The notes beneath the pieces are model-generated. The model did no database searches and was not told the DNA's origin. It saw only the letters and a list, made by a program, of their open reading frames with translations. The translations under genes and the position numbers were made by a program. Shown here in pieces: positions 61,265 through 64,000 of a stretch of 64,000 bases of DNA. Position 1 is the first letter of the stretch. Every line of letters starts with the position of its first letter. This DNA is from CAVQGZ01 sp942491665 (GTDB lineage: Bacteria > Actinomycetota > Actinomycetes > Jiangellales > Jiangellaceae), in contig CALOBR010000020.1 of the NCBI GenBank assembly GCA_942491665.1, positions 124,001 through 188,000 of the forward strand. The letters run 5' to 3'.

Positions 61265-61708
61265 CTACTGGGAGATCTGCGAGATCTCGAAGGGCACCGG
61301 CTGCTGGGCCTGGTGAGGGTGCTCGGGGCCGGCGTAGACCTTGAGCTTGGTGAGCATCTGGCGCCCGAGCGTGGTGTGCGGGAGCATGCCCTTGACGGCC
61401 TTCTCCACCGCGCGGCGGGGGTTCTTCTCGAGCAGCTCGACGTAGGACGTGGCGCTCAGCCCACCCGGGTAGCCGGAGTGCCGGTAGTCCATCTTCTGCT
61501 CGCGCTTGGCGCCGGTCAGGGCGATCTTTCCCGCGTTGACGACGATCACGAAGTCACCGGTGTCGACGTGCGGGGCGAACTGGGGCTTGTGCTTGCCGCG
61601 CAGCAGCGTGGCGACGTGGCTGGCAAGGCGGCCCAGCACGACGTCGGTGGCGTCGATGACGTACCACGCCTGCTCGACCTCGCCCGGCTTCGGGGTGTAC
61701 GTGCGCAC
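61265..61708 (-). CDS. rplM: 50S ribosomal protein L13
   Basis: A 147-residue L13 with the family segments WYVIDATDVVLGRLASHVA, VNAGKIALTGAKREQK and AVKGMLPHTTLGRQML. GTG at 61708 starts MRTYTPKPGEVEQAWY, the usual actinobacterial beginning; GAAGG lies 9 nt upstream. It heads the rplM-rpsI operon, driven by the promoter at 61797-61826 through an ~80-nt structured leader. Confidence 0.97.
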   Translation of the reverse strand: MRTYTPKPGEVEQAWYVIDATDVVLGRLASHVATLLRGKHKPQFAPHVDTGDFVIVVNAGKIALTGAKREQKMDYRHSGYPGGLSATSYVELLEKNPRRAVEKAVKGMLPHTTLGRQMLTKLKVYAGPEHPHQAQQPVPFEISQISQ

Positions 61709-61766
61709 AGTTGTCGGCCTTCGTTGTCGTAGATGATGAAGACGGGAGGAGTCCTGCCTACCTGCA

Positions 61767-61784
61767 CCGGACGCAGACGTCCGG
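61767..61784 (-). promoter_or_regulatory. Hairpin in the rplM leader
   Basis: CCGGACG (61767-61773) and CGTCCGG (61778-61784) form a 7-bp perfect stem with a 4-nt loop near the 5' end of the rplM transcript. In other bacteria L13-S9 synthesis is autoregulated through the leader; whether this hairpin serves that role is open. Confidence 0.45.
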
Positions 61785-61796
61785 CCACGGCCTTGC

Positions 61797-61826
61797 AGAA
61801 TACGGCAGACGCGTCCGACCGGTCAA
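61797..61826 (-). promoter_or_regulatory. rplM-rpsI promoter
   Basis: On the minus strand TTGACC (61826-61821), 18-nt spacer, TATTCT (61802-61797), close to the housekeeping sigma consensus. Transcription should begin near 61790. Confidence 0.7.
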
Positions 61827-61857
61827 AACGCCCCCGCGCTGCCCGCCACTGCACCCT

Positions 61858-61945
61858 AAACGATCACGTGACGGAGGGGCCTTGGGGGTTTCCAAGCCAG
61901 ATCTTCCGTGGAAACCCCCAAAGTTCCGACGTCACGTGATCGTTT
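61858..61945. repeat. 88-bp near-palindromic element at the end of the ABC-F gene
   Basis: Two 36-nt arms (61858-61893 and 61910-61945) around a 16-nt loop. The outer 16 positions (AAACGATCACGTGACG) and the inner 12 (TTGGGGGTTTCC) pair perfectly; the 8 between mostly do not. The right arm supplies the last codons and the TGA of the ABC-F gene. It can act as that gene's terminator; its size and symmetry also suit a small inserted element. Confidence 0.75.
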
Positions 61946-63614
61946 CGGGCCGGGCGTTGCCCCGGCTGCGGGCGCCCGGCTCGTCCCACACCGGCTCGGT
62001 CGACTCGACGACGGTGCCGTCGGAGCGGAACACCACGTAGCGGTCGAAGTCGCGCGCGAACCAGCGGTCGTGGGTGACCGAGAGGACGGTGCCGGTGAAG
62101 CCGGCCAGCCCGTGCTCCAGGGCCTCGGCCGAGGCCAGGTCGAGGTTGTCGGTGGGCTCGTCCAGCAGCAGCAGCGTCGCACCTGACAGCTCGAGCAGCA
62201 CGATCTGGAAGCGCGCCTGCTGCCCGCCCGACAGCGTCTCGAAGCTCTGCTCGCCCGCGTAGGCGAGCTCGTAGCGGTCGAGCACCCGCGCCGCCTCGTG
62301 CTGGGGCATGCCACGGCGCTCGCCGTCCCCGCGGTGCAGGATGTCGAGCAGCGTGCGGCCCACGAGCTCGGGATGGTCCGGCGACTGGGTGAAGAACCCG
62401 GGCTGGACGCGCGCGCCGAGCCGCGCCACGCCGGTGTGCGCCACCACCTGTCCCGCGGTGTCGGGGTCGCCGGCAGCCTGCAGCAGCCGCAAGAAGTGCG
62501 ACTTGCCGGTTCCGTTCGCGCCCAGGACGGCAACCCGCTCCCCGAACCAGACCTCGAGGTCGAACGGGTGGGTCAGCCCGGACAGCGCCAGCCGCTCGCA
62601 GATGACGGCCCGCTTGCCGGTGCGGCCCCCGCCGAGGCGCATCGAGACGCGCTGGGTGCGCGGCACCTCCTGCGGCGGACCGGCCGCCTCGAACTTCGCC
62701 AGCCTCGTCTGCGCCGCGTGGTAGCGGCTCGCCAAGCCGTCGCTGTTCGCTGCGGCCTGGCGAAGGTTGAGCACGAGCCGAACGAGCTGCTCGTGCTTGT
62801 CGTCCCAGCGCCGCCGCAGCTCGGCGAGGCGGCTGGTGCGCTCGTCACGGGCGTCGGCGTAGGAGGCGAACCCGCCGCCGTGCGTCCAGACCGTGTTGCC
62901 GGCCGCGCCGAGCTCAATCGTGACGATGCGGTCGGCCGCCCGCGCCAGCAGTGCTCGGTCGTGGCTGACGAGCAGAACCGACGTGGACGTGCGGTGCAGC
63001 GCCTCTTCGAGCCACTGCTTGCCGGGCACGTCCAGGTAGTTGTCGGGCTCGTCGAGCAGCAGAACGTCGGCGTCAGAGCGCAGCAGCGCCTCAAGCATCA
63101 CCCGCTTCTGCTCGCCACCGGAGAGCGTGGGCAGGTCGCGGTACTGCGCGGTGCGGAACGGCGTGCCGAGCGCCAGGGTGCACACCTCGTCCCACAGCAC
63201 CTCGATGTCGTAGCCGCCGGCGTCGCCCCAGGCTGTGAGCGCGTGCGCGTACTCCAGCTGCGTCTTCTCGTCGTCGCGCTCCATCATCGTCAGCTCGGCG
63301 GCGGCGAGGTCAGCTGCGGCGGTACGCAACGGCTGCGGCGCCACCGCGAGCAGCAGGTCGGCAACCGTGTCGGCGCCAGGCAGGTTGCCCGCGACGAACT
63401 GCGGCATCGCCAGCACCGTGCCGGAGCGCACGACGACTCCCTCGTGCGGCGCGAGGTGACCGGCGACCATCGCCAGCAGGGTCGACTTGCCGGCCCCGTT
63501 CGGGCCGATCAGCGCCGTGGTCGTGCCGTCACCGACCCGGAACGACACCTCGTCCAGCAGCGTGCGCCCGTCGGGCAGCACGTAGCTGACCTCGCTCAGC
63601 TCAACGTGTGCCAT
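61932..63614 (-). CDS. ABC-F family ATPase
   Basis: A 560-residue protein with two ABC domains and no membrane spans, the soluble ABC-F class that acts on ribosomes (translation factors of EttA type or antibiotic-protection proteins). Domain 1 has Walker A GPNGAGKST near residue 40, LSGGEQKRVMLEALL and LLLDEPDNYLD. Domain 2 has GANGTGKSHFL, LSGGQQARFQIVLLEL and LLLLDEPTDNLD. A helical interdomain linker with RRRWDDKHEQLVRLVLNLRQ lies between. The last four codons and stop come from the arm of a palindromic element. It overlaps the methyltransferase-like gene by 14 nt. Confidence 0.93.
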   Translation of the reverse strand: MAHVELSEVSYVLPDGRTLLDEVSFRVGDGTTTALIGPNGAGKSTLLAMVAGHLAPHEGVVVRSGTVLAMPQFVAGNLPGADTVADLLLAVAPQPLRTAAADLAAAELTMMERDDEKTQLEYAHALTAWGDAGGYDIEVLWDEVCTLALGTPFRTAQYRDLPTLSGGEQKRVMLEALLRSDADVLLLDEPDNYLDVPGKQWLEEALHRTSTSVLLVSHDRALLARAADRIVTIELGAAGNTVWTHGGGFASYADARDERTSRLAELRRRWDDKHEQLVRLVLNLRQAAANSDGLASRYHAAQTRLAKFEAAGPPQEVPRTQRVSMRLGGGRTGKRAVICERLALSGLTHPFDLEVWFGERVAVLGANGTGKSHFLRLLQAAGDPDTAGQVVAHTGVARLGARVQPGFFTQSPDHPELVGRTLLDILHRGDGERRGMPQHEAARVLDRYELAYAGEQSFETLSGGQQARFQIVLLELSGATLLLLDEPTDNLDLASAEALEHGLAGFTGTVLSVTHDRWFARDFDRYVVFRSDGTVVESTEPVWDEPGARSRGNARPETIT

Positions 63615-64000
63615 GACGCACCTTCAGCAGCCGGTAGCCGCGCACGCTCGTGTGCCGGTCGCAGGAGTAGCCCTGCTCGACGAGCCAGCGCGCCAGGGAG
63701 TCCGACCCCAGGTTCTTGGCCACCACCAGCCAGGCGGTGCCGTCCGGACGAAGCCGAGCGAGCCAGTGGGTCAGCATCGCGTGCAGCGCCGGCTTGCCGA
63801 TACGGATCGGCGGGTTCGACCAGATCTCGTCGAACGTCACCTCCCCGGGCACGTCCTCGGGTGCCGCCACCCGCACCCGGTCGCCGACGCCGAGGGCTTC
63901 GGCGTTGCGGGCAGTCAGTCCGAGCGCCCGCTCGTTCACGTCGACAGCCCAGATGCTCGCCGCCGGAAGCCGCTCAGCCAGCAGGCAGGCGATGGGCCCG
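63601..64000 (-). CDS. RsmC/RlmG-like SAM-dependent methyltransferase, C-terminal part (partial)
   Basis: The frame is open at the right edge of the window; about 133 residues are visible. The SAM-binding strand WAVDVNERALGLTARNA and the catalytic SNPPIRIGKPALHAML motif identify the class of N2-guanine rRNA methyltransferases such as RsmC. The protein ends VRGYRLLKVRHGTR. Its stop overlaps the start of the ABC-F gene by 14 nt, so the two ribosome-related genes are probably coupled. The N-terminal glycine loop lies outside the window. Confidence 0.8.
   Translation of the reverse strand, partial: GPIACLLAERLPAASIWAVDVNERALGLTARNAEALGVGDRVRVAAPEDVPGEVTFDEIWSNPPIRIGKPALHAMLTHWLARLRPDGTAWLVVAKNLGSDSLARWLVEQGYSCDRHTSVRGYRLLKVRHGTR

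Overview
The window is 64 kb of very GC-rich, densely packed bacterial DNA. It looks like an actinomycete chromosome, probably of the Micrococcales or a relative. The evidence is a WhiB3/WhiD-type WhiB protein, a GuaB3 paralogue beside GuaB, a DUF3017 and a DUF6350/PerM protein, a His-rich GroEL tail under CIRCE control, and frequent GTG starts with leaderless -10 boxes. From memory of the Mycobacterium tuberculosis map, two blocks are syntenic: pcrA-M23-sucCD-perM-purN-purH (Rv0949 to Rv0957) and choD-guaB3-guaB2-whiB3-groEL-groES-tsaD-rimI-tsaB-tsaE-alr-nnr-glmS-glmM-rpsI-rplM (Rv3409c to Rv3443c). I saw no tRNA, rRNA, CRISPR array, insertion sequence or prophage.

Layout. 1-3.6 kb: end of galT, galE, then an overlapping set of alpha/beta hydrolase, S51-peptidase-like protein with a CysS-like tail, and a small zinc-ribbon protein. 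3.8-7.7 kb: osmoprotectant (choline/glycine betaine) ABC transporter, with the binding protein convergent to permease-ATPase-permease. 7.9-8.9 kb: solo AbiEi/DUF559-like gene between two related palindromic sites. 9.1-18.8 kb: central metabolism on the minus strand (icd, mdh, folD, purH, purN, perM, sucD, sucC). 19-24 kb: a second DUF559-like gene, a cobalamin-binding protein, an M23 peptidase and pcrA. 24-30.4 kb: PIG-L deacetylase, MATE exporter, membrane protein, GDPD, a frameshifted methyltransferase-like gene, guaA and a MerR regulator. 30.5-39 kb: heterodimeric ABC exporter, lactate permease, and a glycolate/D-lactate oxidase pair (FAD and Fe-S subunits). 39-44.8 kb: frameshifted choD-like oxidoreductase, guaB3, guaB, a cobalamin-type MerR regulator divergent from whiB3. 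45-61.7 kb: groEL/groES, NagZ-like lipoprotein, nucleoside hydrolase, the tsaD-rimI-tsaB and tsaE-hydrolase-alr-nnrD-acpS groups, glmS, glmM, rpsI-rplM. 61.9-64 kb: ABC-F protein and the end of an rRNA-methyltransferase-like gene.

The genes are mostly housekeeping: Leloir pathway, TCA cycle, purine and folate synthesis, chaperonins, t6A tRNA modification, cell-wall precursors and ribosomal proteins. The parts most worth a second look are not conserved in the syntenic blocks: a MerR/cobalamin regulator whose candidate operator lies on the whiB3 promoter; two 54-bp nested palindromes at equivalent places in two convergent intergenic regions; the AbiEi-like gene bracketed by matching palindromes; the S51-CysS-tail fusion; and the exporter pair with complementary losses of ATPase motifs.

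Two genes are broken by single-base frameshifts (27.8 kb and 40.3 kb). These may be real pseudogenes or base-call errors. Starts were chosen from Shine-Dalgarno spacing, 4-nt overlaps, leaderless -10 spacing and protein-family fit.
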